In this document: one piece after another, positions 1 through 8,102 of the stretch
Layout: every line of letters begins with the position of its first letter
Numbering within the stretch: position 1 is the stretch's first letter
Source of the DNA: Candidatus Nitrosopolaris wilkensis
Lineage (GTDB): Archaea; Thermoproteota; Nitrososphaeria; Nitrososphaerales; Nitrososphaeraceae
Assembly: GCA_003176995.1 (NCBI GenBank)
Contig: QHBN01000132.1
Location: 1 to 60,638 of the forward strand
DNA: 60,638 bases
Direction: 5' to 3'
Notes under the pieces: model-generated
Databases searched by the model: none
Told to the model about the DNA's origin: nothing
Seen by the model: only the letters and a program-made list of their open reading frames with translations
Made by a program: the position numbers and the translations under genes

Positions 1-524
1 ATCTATGTAAGTACTACAGTTAGGTAAATACAAAATTCTTCCGGGTCAGAACTGGGGATATGAGATTCAAGATGCCATAGAACACAGGAGGGATATTTTC
101 CTTTTCCTCTACGTCTGTATTACCTTTATGTGCTCAATGATTCCACTACACCTCTCGGTTACAGACTAGTCATACGTTAAGCCTCATGCCTACTTGTAAT
201 CCCGTGCGCCTTTTCTGCTGATTTCCAGAATATATTATACCTGCTTCGACTGGCTTTCGAGCAGGTGATGCTCTGTTGAAGCCTCTAGTACGACCGCCAC
301 CATTACTCCTGCCTCTGCTGTACCTCAATTGTTCACCTGATTGGTTTCCATAATGCAAAATTCACTTATTCTCAACTGGTAAAGTCAACAAGAGCAAATA
401 TAGTTACAATAGAAGCGTGACTAGAAAGTTCTTATAGGTCCCAGGGGTACGTTTACAAATGAAGGACATATACCAATACTACTCCAGCAGCAATTTTATA
501 ACAGCTTGTGAGATGAGGACTTAG
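1..524. other. Left-edge stretch without a convincing gene
   Basis: No open frame here has protein-like composition, a recognisable motif or a credible start. A 62-codon minus-strand frame near 170-358 is Arg/Gly-rich and looks like chance. The last 100 bases are AT-rich and probably contain the promoter of the small zinc-ribbon gene starting at 525. Confidence 0.5.
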
Positions 525-695
525 ATGCAGAAAAATTTTATACATTTTAGAGTGTTCGAAGAGAAGACTAGTTCGAAGCCTAAGTTTTGTGTAACTTGTG
601 GCCTTAATGCCACTCAGGAGGCTTTGTTCAATGTGGGCGATGGGGTAATTTTAGTAGAAAAATATTGTGATGCATGTGCAAAGAACGTGAAGTAG
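525..695 (+). CDS. Small zinc-ribbon-like protein (56 aa)
   Basis: A 56-residue protein with two Cys pairs, C22-x2-C25 (CVTC) and C48-x2-C51 (CDAC), spaced 22 residues apart, the geometry of a one-knuckle zinc ribbon. The composition is otherwise ordinary (N-terminus MQKNFIHFRVFEEK), with no membrane segment. The ATG at 525 follows an in-frame stop and AT-rich DNA. It is too short for common ORF cutoffs but the cysteine pattern makes a chance ORF unlikely. It stands alone upstream of a decayed gene. Function unknown; small zinc-ribbon proteins are frequent in Nitrososphaeria and are thought to bind nucleic acid or partner proteins, which is inference only. Confidence 0.6.
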   Translation: MQKNFIHFRVFEEKTSSKPKFCVTCGLNATQEALFNVGDGVILVEKYCDACAKNVK

Positions 696-787
696 ACAAA
701 AAATGACATAATTCGCTCAATATCTTGGCCTACTATCTGACTTTCTGTTGTTGTAATACTTCTATTAAAGACGAGCTGGATACACAC

Positions 788-1481
788 TCACCCATAATAA
801 TTTTGTAACCTAAACAATGTCATTACTGCGTTATTTTGGCGCGCAGAAATTTCTTTCATTGTAAATACTCGCATGCTTGTGTTATACAATTCCTTTTTCA
901 TACCACCCAATTTGTTATAGTCTTGGATATCCTCCATCACACGGTAATCTCCATTGACAAATTATGCGTTTCAGCCTTTTCACTAACAGATGTATGCAAC
1001 GCGAACAGCCTATATAGTCCAATCCGAAGCCGAATGATTTGTTCAGCTAATGATAATACACTTTGACATCTAGCGTTTCACAATTATCTTGCAATCCTCT
1101 CTCTTCGTTTTAACGATTTGATTTTAGAGAATTCCTCGATTATTTTCCTAGGATCGTCGATATTGTTTGATGTTATTAAGTAGTGTTAAAAAGCCTTGTT
1201 AGTGTCTTCAGAGGTTACTTAATTCCGCCTTTAATTGCTTGTACCGGTTTACGGTTTGTATTCCACATTTGTACTTTCTAAATCGCGCGTGCTTGATTTC
1301 TTCTTTAAGTCTTTGCTCTTCATCCCCCTTTAGTTTTACATGGCCCCAAGTCTGCAAGTGGTATTGATTCAGAGATTGATACACACGCGACCTGATTTAC
1401 GACGTCGATCAGCCTTTCGGGTGCGGGTGAATTGACCAAATTGACTAGGAACGATTCGATTTTGTCTTCATTCGTGCCCAT
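788..1481 (-). pseudogene. Relic of a coiled-coil protein gene, broken into at least four frames
   Basis: Reading leftward from the ATG at 1481, protein-like stretches follow one another in changing frames: an N-terminal piece (MGTNEDKIESFLVNLVNS), then a Glu/Lys-rich coiled-coil piece (EEQRLKEEIKHARFRKYK), then a piece beginning NIDDPRKIIEEFSKIKSLKR, then EQIIRLRIGLYRLFALH, and finally MEDIQDYNKLGGMKKEL ending at a TGA at 788-790. The order and heptad-rich composition fit a single former gene. From memory it resembles a large coiled-coil family common in Nitrososphaerales; this was not checked against a database. No intact reading is possible, so it is called a pseudogene. Confidence 0.6.
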
Positions 1482-1572
1482 ATTTTTAGTATAATTATTT
1501 AGTCTGAAAGAGCAGGCAAGCTCACTTAAGCAAATCCTCGTTTTTTGAGAGATTGTTAATTCTCTTACATTA

Positions 1573-1812
1573 TCATATTCTGAATTCTCGACTCCTTTTT
1601 TCCATTATCACTAGTGAAATATTGGATTCATCAATAATAATGCATATTGAGTTGTGATATGTTATACTTCTTTTATGTTGCCATCGTGCCCATTGTTGTT
1701 TTCTATACCCCCCTTTGAAGATCAGAGTAGTATCAGGATCATCATCTATAATCAAAATTCTCTTCGACGGCTGTCTCACCTTTGCTATTTTATCAAAAAA
1801 TCGGGCAGTCAT
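1573..1812 (-). pseudogene. Truncated response-regulator receiver fragment
   Basis: The frame begins MTARFFDKIAKVRQPSKR and then gives the beta-1/acidic-pocket signature of a receiver domain (RILIIDDDPDTTLIFKGG). After about 35 residues the similarity stops and the remaining residues look random; the phosphoacceptor, Thr and Lys regions of a receiver are absent. It lies directly downstream of the intact receiver gene at 1840-2292 on the same strand, suggesting a former tandem of receiver genes of which the second has lost most of its sequence. Confidence 0.6.
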
Positions 1813-1839
1813 TCAAACGGTCATTTTACTAACACCATA

Positions 1840-2292
1840 CTATTTACTACCGAGTTGTATTGTCACATTATTGATAATTTTGTCTATACGTTTAATCAGA
1901 TCTTCATTGCCAATAGGCTTTCGAATGAAATAGTTAGCAGGTAAAGAAGAAAATATATCTGAGTATGCTCCATAATACATTTCTCCTGCTGTAAGAAAAC
2001 AGATCCTAAGATTCTTGTCTAATTTCTTAATTTCCCTGTAAAATGAAAAGCCATTCATTTCGGGCATCTTAATATGAAGAATTGCTAAATCGTAATAATA
2101 AGGCGTGAAATTCTCTAAAGCCATGAGAGGACACTCATACGAATCAACTTTGAATCCATTTTGTTCTAACGCTTTCTCTAATGTTGTGTTAATGTCTGGT
2201 TCATCATCAACTACAAGAATCCTCATTGACGTCTTATTGACTAATAGCCTCCCTTTGCTTCTGTTCTCTGCATCCCCTTCCTTCTTCTTCAT
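1840..2292 (-). CDS. Stand-alone receiver-domain protein with His in place of the phosphoacceptor Asp
   Basis: A 150-aa single receiver domain (residues about 23-145) without output domain. The acidic pair is D29-D30 (ILVVDDEPD), the switch Thr is T101 (CFLTAG) and the conserved Lys is K125 (FIRKP). At the phosphoacceptor position the sequence reads AILHIKMPEMNG: H73 (codon CAT) stands where the family has Asp (GAT), a one-base difference. Classical Asp phosphorylation should therefore not occur. The ATG at 2292 overlaps the stop of the upstream small membrane gene by ATGA, supporting this start and translational coupling; an internal ATG at the ILVVDD strand is the alternative. Either a phosphorylation-independent pseudo-receiver or an early step of decay. 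Confidence 0.8.
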   Translation of the reverse strand: MKKKEGDAENRSKGRLLVNKTSMRILVVDDEPDINTTLEKALEQNGFKVDSYECPLMALENFTPYYYDLAILHIKMPEMNGFSFYREIKKLDKNLRICFLTAGEMYYGAYSDIFSSLPANYFIRKPIGNEDLIKRIDKIINNVTIQLGSK

Positions 2293-2450
2293 CTTTCTAA
2301 GTGCCCGCTAGAGCAAGCTTTACCTCCTTGTACATACAAGGGCTTTATCGTCTTGTCGCGTATCTTGCGAGCTGTAAAGTGCCAGACTGCTTCAAGTCCT
2401 ACTAGAGTTACTACAAACCCGATTGCAGGATAGATCAGATATTCAAACAT
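2289..2450 (-). CDS. Small single-span membrane protein coupled to the receiver gene (53 aa)
   Basis: A 53-residue ORF starting MFEYLIYPAIGFVVTLVG, giving one hydrophobic segment at about residues 4-22, followed by a basic stretch (TARKIRDKTIK) expected to stay in the cytoplasm. Its stop codon TGA overlaps the ATG of the downstream receiver gene (ATGA), a strong sign that both are translated from one message. A GGAGGT-like stretch lies inside its 3' end about 45 bases before the receiver start. Function unknown; the overlap suggests a membrane partner or anchor for the receiver, which is inference. Confidence 0.55.
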   Translation of the reverse strand: MFEYLIYPAIGFVVTLVGLEAVWHFTARKIRDKTIKPLYVQGGKACSSGHLER

Positions 2451-2725
2451 ACCACACAGAGTGTCTGGCTTCTTATTTTACTTCGATAAGTAACTCTTTT
2501 GATAAATCATAAAGTTCGTTTAGTGCGGTGGCAAAGCAATAACCCCTGGTATCAACGAGTTCCTGATTTTAGTCGTGTCTATTAATATGAGGCATAAAAG
2601 AAGAAGAACCGTTCATTTGGGAGTTATCATCCCGTACTCTGTCAGTGCGAGCATCTCCAATCGCATTATTGCCAGCAAGTCTAGACGCTCATTGTTATGT
2701 GCGGATATCATACTCCAAACTATGC

Positions 2726-2735
2726 TTTATATTAC
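2726..2735 (+). promoter_or_regulatory. TATA-like box upstream of the secreted protein gene
   Basis: The element CTTTATATTA is centred about 33 bp before the ATG at 2763, a spacing that fits a short-leader or leaderless archaeal transcript. The rest of 2451-2762 shows no other feature. Confidence 0.4.
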
Positions 2736-2762
2736 TAATAACAGAAGTTACAATAAATTTTT

Positions 2763-3518
2763 ATGATGTTTAATGCTTCGTCTGTGACATTATTTCTGGT
2801 AGTAATGTTAACCCTGTTGATGCCTTCAGCAGTATTATTGGCTTTCGGCCAAAATTCACAATCTACAACAATTTTCGCCCAAAGTAAACATGAAGTAATA
2901 AAGACGATTCGTTCGCTCCGATTCGATTTTCCATATGCAGCATCAAACAATGATAGAACGCATCCACTTGTTTATACTTTTGTCAAACCTATATCTGAGA
3001 GCTGGATTCTAAATGTAGACAATAATGTATCTTATGCGACTAGACCCGATGCCAAGACAGTTATAAAGTTGCAGGAACCTGCGCCAAGCGAGAAGTTCAT
3101 TGAAATTGCAATGTATGGGGATAGTGCGTCTAATAGGTTTTGGGCAGCTGTAAATACGAGAGAAGCCGGATATATCAGACTATATGATAAAAACGGTATC
3201 GATGGCTGGTCAGCATCACAGCCGATAATTATTGGATACGATAGCAATCAAGGGTTATCAATCAGTATTGGCGCAAAGGTTCTGGTGGATAGATTATCTG
3301 TAAATGGTTTCACACTTGGTTCAATTGCGGTTTATGGAAATGATGACCCAAATTCTCCTCCCAATACATATTCTGGCAATATATCGTTTGAGGCGCTCTG
3401 GGGAAACCCTGCTGATTCTCAAATATATTATCTGCCACTTGTTATGCTAGTTGGAGTCGGTGGTGTTTTAATTGGGTTACTTGTATTTAAGAAAAGGGAC
3501 AAGATTGAAGCTAGTTGA
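2763..3518 (+). CDS. Secreted protein with N-terminal signal and C-terminal membrane anchor, function unknown
   Basis: A 251-aa protein. Residues 1-30 form a hydrophobic Sec-type signal (VTLFLVVMLTLLMPSAVLLAF) followed by a polar stretch, so the bulk lies outside the cell. Residues 45-215 are a polar beta-rich region with many Ser/Asn/Tyr, no cysteine pairs and no catalytic motif I recognise. Residues about 222-242 (PLVMLVGVGGVLIGLLVF) are a transmembrane anchor followed by a KKRDK positive tail, an arrangement like archaeal surface proteins retained by a C-terminal span. Start: the first of two consecutive ATGs, 33 bp after a TATA-like box. It is probably monocistronic. Confidence 0.75.
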   Translation: MMFNASSVTLFLVVMLTLLMPSAVLLAFGQNSQSTTIFAQSKHEVIKTIRSLRFDFPYAASNNDRTHPLVYTFVKPISESWILNVDNNVSYATRPDAKTVIKLQEPAPSEKFIEIAMYGDSASNRFWAAVNTREAGYIRLYDKNGIDGWSASQPIIIGYDSNQGLSISIGAKVLVDRLSVNGFTLGSIAVYGNDDPNSPPNTYSGNISFEALWGNPADSQIYYLPLVMLVGVGGVLIGLLVFKKRDKIEAS

Positions 3519-3907
3519 AAAGAATAACAGTTTCAGTTACTTTCGGCAACATATATAATCAGACTTTTCAGAAATAGCCGTAATAAGTCAATAGCTACTT
3601 CGATCGACACAATGAAATTGATCATGGTAAATAGGAGGTGAAAATACGTCGAGCCCCATCAGACTGGATCTGTGTGGATTCATTTACGATTTGGGTTGCT
3701 ATACTAGGAAGAGAGTGTGGAAACCCCTCTGAATTTTTTATACTCAGATATTACAATTTGTAGTATACTTTCAAATATCATCCAAGCGATTAATAAATCT
3801 AAAATGGATTATACTTACATCCCCCTTTCTTCCGTCTTTTAGGACGACAGAACTAGCTGGTTTGAATTGGGTTTCCTTCTTCCAGCAAGCAACAATTAGA
3901 CTTGCAC
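3519..3907. other. Intergenic stretch, at most one doubtful short ORF
   Basis: Between two outward-pointing gene ends. A 41-codon frame starting GTG at 3638, whose start overlaps an AGGAGG sequence, ends at 3763, but its product has no recognisable feature. T-rich runs around 3735 and 3780 could serve termination. Nothing else is visible. Confidence 0.35.
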
Positions 3908-4621
3908 CTATTCGGCGGTCTTGATGATTCTTTTCAACACATACGGGATGTCACTCAAGCTAGCGATTGTATAAGTTGGACGTTCAAGTCCGCCCATTGG
4001 TTCTTGTAATTTGAAAAGTGAGTTTGTGGTCCTGATTGTTTTCATTCCCAGTGCATTTGCTGGCAGGATATCTGTGTCTAATCTATCACCAACCATAATG
4101 CAATCCTTTGGACAATTCACCGCGGCAAGGTCCAATGCTAAGTGGAATATTCTGGGATCAGGCTTAGCAATTCCAACCTCCGATGAAATGACCTTCACCT
4201 TGAAAAATCGACTTATGTTAGAATCCTCCAATAACCTTACAATATCTTTAGTTTGATTAGCTATTATTCCAAGATCAAGCTGCCTCGAAAGAACGTTGAG
4301 GGTTTCTTCTGCGTCATCAAAAAGGCGGAGGAATTTTCTTCGTCCCTCTTCAATTTGAGGTTCTAATCTTTTTGTAATAATTTTGCCGTAACCAGGTTGA
4401 GATATTAATTTGCAAACTTCGGTTACTAACTTCCTAACACTTTCATGACCTATTTGGCGGTTTTTAATAACACTGTCTCTTACTGCCCGATAATTTCGAC
4501 TATCGATTCTTGCGCCAAACGCATTTAATATCTCTAAGAATTCCTTATCAAAGTAATTAATAAAATCCCACTCGTTTACTATAGTCTGCCCGAGATCAAA
4601 GAACATGAATGGTCTTTTCAT
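3908..4621 (-). CDS. HAD-superfamily hydrolase lacking the second motif-I Asp
   Basis: A 237-aa haloacid-dehalogenase-fold protein with an alpha-helical cap (about residues 20-105), resembling phosphoglycolate-phosphatase-type HADs. Motif I reads FFDLGQT: nucleophile D9 is present but the +2 residue, normally the general acid/base Asp, is G11. Motif II region IIANQT contains N122 rather than the usual Ser/Thr; motif III Lys is K153 (GIAKPDP); motif IV is GDRLDTD (D179, D184). HADs without the +2 Asp include dehalogenase and phosphonatase branches, so phosphatase activity cannot be assumed. The substrate is unknown. Monocistronic by context; an AT-rich repeat (TAATTAAAT) lies just upstream. 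Confidence 0.8.
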   Translation of the reverse strand: MKRPFMFFDLGQTIVNEWDFINYFDKEFLEILNAFGARIDSRNYRAVRDSVIKNRQIGHESVRKLVTEVCKLISQPGYGKIITKRLEPQIEEGRRKFLRLFDDAEETLNVLSRQLDLGIIANQTKDIVRLLEDSNISRFFKVKVISSEVGIAKPDPRIFHLALDLAAVNCPKDCIMVGDRLDTDILPANALGMKTIRTTNSLFKLQEPMGGLERPTYTIASLSDIPYVLKRIIKTAE

Positions 4622-4828
4622 ACAAATTCGTGCTTGTGGCGCATAGGAATCTGATTAAATTAATTAAATTAATGTCTATCTGTACCTCAAATTTCGGGGG
4701 AAAATAACACAGTCACTGGATGCAAAGTTTGACGTTGATAATCATTGTCATTTACTGTTGACGCTCTGGTTCGCTGGTAATTCAAGCGCAGCCATCGATC
4801 CTCTCTTTCTCCATTGTACCCTTGAACT

Positions 4829-5090
4829 TTACCTGTAGGAAGAAAGAGCACCATATCCTAGAGATGGTCCGCCCACCAATATTGGACCGGCAACATTAAA
4901 CTTCCATGGTTCTTGTCCAGTATCCTCATCCAGTGCCAAAACTGGTCCTGATCTTGTATGATGTGTCATTCTTGGCTGAACAAATTGTCTTGATGCGCTT
5001 GGCTTTGCCATGATACCGATGTACCGGAGAATACTACTCCATTAATAACCAATGGTGATACTAGGGGCGGAAACTGTTGCGCTGGTAGTA
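4829..5090 (-). pseudogene. Relic of a PQQ-type beta-propeller (quinoprotein) gene
   Basis: Two frames carry consecutive pieces of a PQQ-propeller protein. The upstream piece contains PPLVSPLVINGVVFSG; after a frameshift near 5045 the next piece contains PVLALDEDTGQEPWKFNV and GPILVGGPSLGYG, the Trp-docking repeat (A-x-D-x-x-T-G-x-x-x-W) and the Gly-rich loop typical of these blades. Only about 90 residues remain, cut off at both ends, and thymidylate kinase begins just beyond on the other strand. Such proteins are usually secreted and several hundred residues long, so this is a remnant. Confidence 0.65.
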
Positions 5091-5104
5091 TTTTATATAT
5101 AAAA
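5091..5104 (+). promoter_or_regulatory. TATA box of thymidylate kinase
   Basis: The palindromic TTTTATATATAAAA lies about 31 bp (centre) before the ATG at 5129, a good archaeal TATA element for a leaderless or short-leader message. Confidence 0.5.
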
Positions 5105-5128
5105 ATAATATAATAAAGTTCTTTCAAC

Positions 5129-5758
5129 ATGTTTTTATTGATGCAAGTTCGCAACCAATTATTGGGTAAAGGCAAGATAATTGTAATTGAGGGAGCCGAT
5201 AAAGCTGGAAAGCTGACTCAGTCTAGATTATTAATCGATTCTTTAAAACTATTTGGTCGAATATGTGTTGTTATGGATTTTCCGGATTATACTACGCCAA
5301 TTGGGATGGAAATAAGGGCCTTTTTAGACGGTAAACGCGAGTATTCCAATGAATTAAAACACATGCTTTTGTCAGCCAACCGGTGGGAAAGGAAAAGAGA
5401 AATAGAAAGTATGACAGAGACGGGCACGATAGTGGTAATAAACAGATACTACCAATCAAATCTTGTTTATGGCGTCTCAAACGGTCTTAATATTAACTGG
5501 CTAACTAACTTGGAACGGGGTTTACCCAAAGAAGATATAGTTATAGTCCTAGACGTTAGTCCTACCGTGTCGTCCCAACGGTCAGAAGCTGGAGATCTGG
5601 ACTCGTTTGAAAAAAATCAGAAATTGCTTTTAGAAGTAAATAAGAATTATCGTAAACTTGCAAAACAGTTCAAATGGAAAATAATCAATGGTGAAAAAAG
5701 GAAGGAGCAAGTCCATCAAGAAATAATGAAGATCGTTAAACTCCTGAATGTCATCTGA
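5129..5758 (+). CDS. tmk: Thymidylate kinase
   Basis: A 209-aa dTMP kinase (dTMP + ATP to dTDP + ADP), required for dTTP synthesis. The P-loop is GADKAGKLT (residues 22-30; K28), close to the eukaryote-like GxDRAGKST but with Leu at the position usually Ser/Thr before T30. FPDYTTPIG (51-59) is the conserved FP(D/R)xxTPxG nucleotide-binding segment. The motif normally DRYxxS reads NRYYQSN, Asp replaced by Asn. Length and order match the family. The start used is ATG 5129 (a second ATG at 5141 is possible). An unusual P-loop and DRY motif keep a divergent nucleoside monophosphate kinase possible. It precedes the HD phosphohydrolase and UMP kinase on the same strand. Confidence 0.85.
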   Translation: MFLLMQVRNQLLGKGKIIVIEGADKAGKLTQSRLLIDSLKLFGRICVVMDFPDYTTPIGMEIRAFLDGKREYSNELKHMLLSANRWERKREIESMTETGTIVVINRYYQSNLVYGVSNGLNINWLTNLERGLPKEDIVIVLDVSPTVSSQRSEAGDLDSFEKNQKLLLEVNKNYRKLAKQFKWKIINGEKRKEQVHQEIMKIVKLLNVI

Positions 5759-6073
5759 TTATCACCGTGATGACCGAGTATTAATTCGACTAAAAACAAA
5801 TCATTTCCGTTGTTTCGTTTGCTAAAAAAACAATCGTTAATGACTCCCTTACGAGACCTCGAGCACCGCTTCAAGCTTAGATGATCAGCTACAAGAGAAA
5901 TGATAATAAACTCGACGCATATAAGCTGATTGGAACTCACTATAAACAATAGTGAAGTCGTCGCGTTCAAAGATATGACACTTTACCGGGCGAGCCAGAA
6001 ATATAATAGTCAGTATCTTGGCATACAGTAGATTTAATTTTCTGCCTTACAAACACAACCATCAGATCGAGCT
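5759..6073. other. Intergenic stretch without visible feature
   Basis: AT-rich DNA between tmk and the HD phosphohydrolase. No credible ORF, repeat or RNA was seen; it presumably contains the promoter of the HD gene. Confidence 0.4.
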
Positions 6074-7345
6074 ATGAAGTTTGCCGGAGAAATCACTGAT
6101 CCAGTTCATCAATATATCCGGTTCACCAATGTCGAAAGAGAACTTTTGGACACTCCCGCGTTCCAACGTTTGAGGAGAATAAAGCAACTCTCTGGCGCGC
6201 ACTTGGTTTATCCCAGCGCGCAGCACTCTCGATTCGAACACTCGCTTGGGACGATGCATGTTGCAGGCTTCGCAGGGGAAACTCTTCTTGCCAAGGGATA
6301 TCTCAGTAAAGAGGAAAGTATTCAAGAGTTACGATTGGCAGCTTTGCTTCATGATATAGGACATGGACCATTTTCACACCTATTTGAGGAAATGTTAGGC
6401 GCAAAATGTGACCTGACCCACGAGGACTTGGGGAAGAAAATTATCCTCAAGACAGAGATTAGCGATATTCTAAAAAAGCACGGTTACAATTCAAATAGTA
6501 TATGTAAGTTATCATTTGGTGAATCAAAGATAAAATTCTTTAACGAAATTATCGCCGGCGCACTATCGGCAGATATTATGGATTATTTACCTCGAGATGG
6601 ATTGTTTACTGGAGCTGAATATGGTAAAATCGACTATCACAGACTAATAAGTTCGTTTGAAGTGGTCTCGAATGCCCATCTAGCCATTAATAGATCCGCC
6701 CTCTACTCATTTGAATCTATGTTGATCTCTAGGTACGAAATGTTCAAGGCAGTCTATTTCCATAAAACTGTCAGATCGGCCGAAGTCATGCTTCTTCATT
6801 CAATGAGGCTAGCAGATGAGCAGCTGAATTTAACTGACACATCCCTAGATAATTATCTAAACCTGACTGATGATTCAACTCTTGAGAAGATACACTCTCT
6901 TAATAAGAGCAATGAGGTTGCAGTCAGACTAGTAACTGATTACAGGAACAGAAAATTGCTAAAATGTGTTTATGAAAAATTCTTACACAAGCACGAGGAT
7001 ATCTGTAGAAAAATGGATAGACGGGCACTACATAATCTGGCATCACAGATAGCAGAAGGCGCAAGGGTCCAAGAAAATTCCGTTTTTGTCGATGCATCGA
7101 GGGCATCATCTATGCCGCTGACGCCCACAAAAAAAGAGATAAGTTCGATATTGCTCGTCGACAAGGAACAGGCATATGAAACGCCCATCTCAGAGATTCC
7201 GCTTATTGATTCTGTAACAGGCTTTCTCGATATGCTAAGAGTATATACAACCCTCAAAAATAGAGAAGTGGTGGAACGATCTGTTAAAAAGGTTCTTGGC
7301 GAAGAAGATTCTATGTACCAAAAGCACAGAATCAGGAAAAGGTAA
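6074..7345 (+). CDS. HD-domain phosphohydrolase (dNTPase/SAMHD1-like)
   Basis: A 423-aa HD-superfamily protein of the dGTPase/SAMHD1-like group. Metal ligands are visible as H56 (RFEHSLG), H93-D94 (LLHDIGHGPFSH) and D167 (SADIMDYL). The N-terminal segment DPVHQYIRFTNVERELLDTPAFQRLRRI, given here only for its HQYI/QRLRRI signatures near residues 10-36, is typical of this branch. Members hydrolyse dNTPs to nucleosides and triphosphate or act on other nucleotides; substrate not deducible here. The stop lies 7 nt before the UMP kinase start, so both are probably co-transcribed, and with tmk upstream the context is pyrimidine nucleotide balance. Confidence 0.85.
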   Translation: MKFAGEITDPVHQYIRFTNVERELLDTPAFQRLRRIKQLSGAHLVYPSAQHSRFEHSLGTMHVAGFAGETLLAKGYLSKEESIQELRLAALLHDIGHGPFSHLFEEMLGAKCDLTHEDLGKKIILKTEISDILKKHGYNSNSICKLSFGESKIKFFNEIIAGALSADIMDYLPRDGLFTGAEYGKIDYHRLISSFEVVSNAHLAINRSALYSFESMLISRYEMFKAVYFHKTVRSAEVMLLHSMRLADEQLNLTDTSLDNYLNLTDDSTLEKIHSLNKSNEVAVRLVTDYRNRKLLKCVYEKFLHKHEDICRKMDRRALHNLASQIAEGARVQENSVFVDASRASSMPLTPTKKEISSILLVDKEQAYETPISEIPLIDSVTGFLDMLRVYTTLKNREVVERSVKKVLGEEDSMYQKHRIRKR

Positions 7346-7352
7346 GTTTGAC

Positions 7353-8102
7353 ATGAATAATTTCAATCTGAATAAAAAAAGAAGAATAGTCATAAAATTA
7401 AGCGGCAGCATATTCAATACTACTAACGGTAAGGAGTCTATCACAAAATATGCTAAGATGTTATTAGAAATCAGTGACAAATTTCAACCAGTAGTCGTGA
7501 CAGGAGGGGGAGAAATTGCCCGCCACTACATAAATATCGCAAGGAGTCTCGGGTCAGATGAAGCAAATCTGGATATTATAGGGATTGAAGTATCACGTTT
7601 GAACGCAAAGCTGTTGCTTGTTACATTAGGAGATCAGGCCTTTTCCCAAGTTCCAAAAAATCTAGAAGAAGTAGCATTAGCAGCAGCAAGCGGTAAAATA
7701 GTAATTGCAGGCGGTTTGCATCCTGGTCAAAGTACAAATGCGACTTCAGCACTTATAGCCGAAACAGTAAAGGCTTCAAAGTTTCTAAATGCTACCGACG
7801 TGGATGGAATTTATGATTCAGATCCCAAAATAAACCGAGATGCAAAATTATTTAAAAAAATTACAGTCAAAGAATGTATGGAAATTCTAGGAAATGAAAG
7901 TTCAATGGCAGGAACGTATGAACTAATCGATATTGTTGCCCTTAAAGTGATAGAACGATCAAAAATCCCGACACATGTTTTGCGATCAAACGTCAACAAT
8001 ATCAAACATGCAATCAATAATAATAACAAATACCATGTCGGGACTGAGATAGTAATTGACCCGACGTTGACGAGAGCCGCAATGGTCAAGAAACGGTCTT
8101 AA
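7353..8102 (+). CDS. pyrH: Uridylate (UMP) kinase, archaeal type
   Basis: A 249-aa amino-acid-kinase-fold UMP kinase (UMP to UDP). Seen: N-terminal VIKLSGS, GGGEIARHYI near residue 50, IGIEVSRLNA near 75, GGLHPGQSTNATSA near 125 and the ATDVDGIYDSDP loop near 148, an order characteristic of archaeal PyrH. ATG 7353 is chosen over an upstream in-frame start (7296) because the longer form would overlap the HD gene and adds non-conserved residues; AAGGT lies about 10 nt upstream. It overlaps the convergent gene at 8086 by 17 bp. Confidence 0.92.
   Translation: MNNFNLNKKRRIVIKLSGSIFNTTNGKESITKYAKMLLEISDKFQPVVVTGGGEIARHYINIARSLGSDEANLDIIGIEVSRLNAKLLLVTLGDQAFSQVPKNLEEVALAAASGKIVIAGGLHPGQSTNATSALIAETVKASKFLNATDVDGIYDSDPKINRDAKLFKKITVKECMEILGNESSMAGTYELIDIVALKVIERSKIPTHVLRSNVNNIKHAINNNNKYHVGTEIVIDPTLTRAAMVKKRS

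Noticed and set aside
836-1066. Plus-strand 76-codon frame
   Set aside because: It is antisense to better protein-like pieces of the coiled-coil relic.
3908-4621. HAD protein as mannosyl-3-phosphoglycerate phosphatase partner of mpgS
   Set aside because: Cap type and motif I differ from the Cof-like MPG phosphatases, and it lies 16 kb from mpgS.
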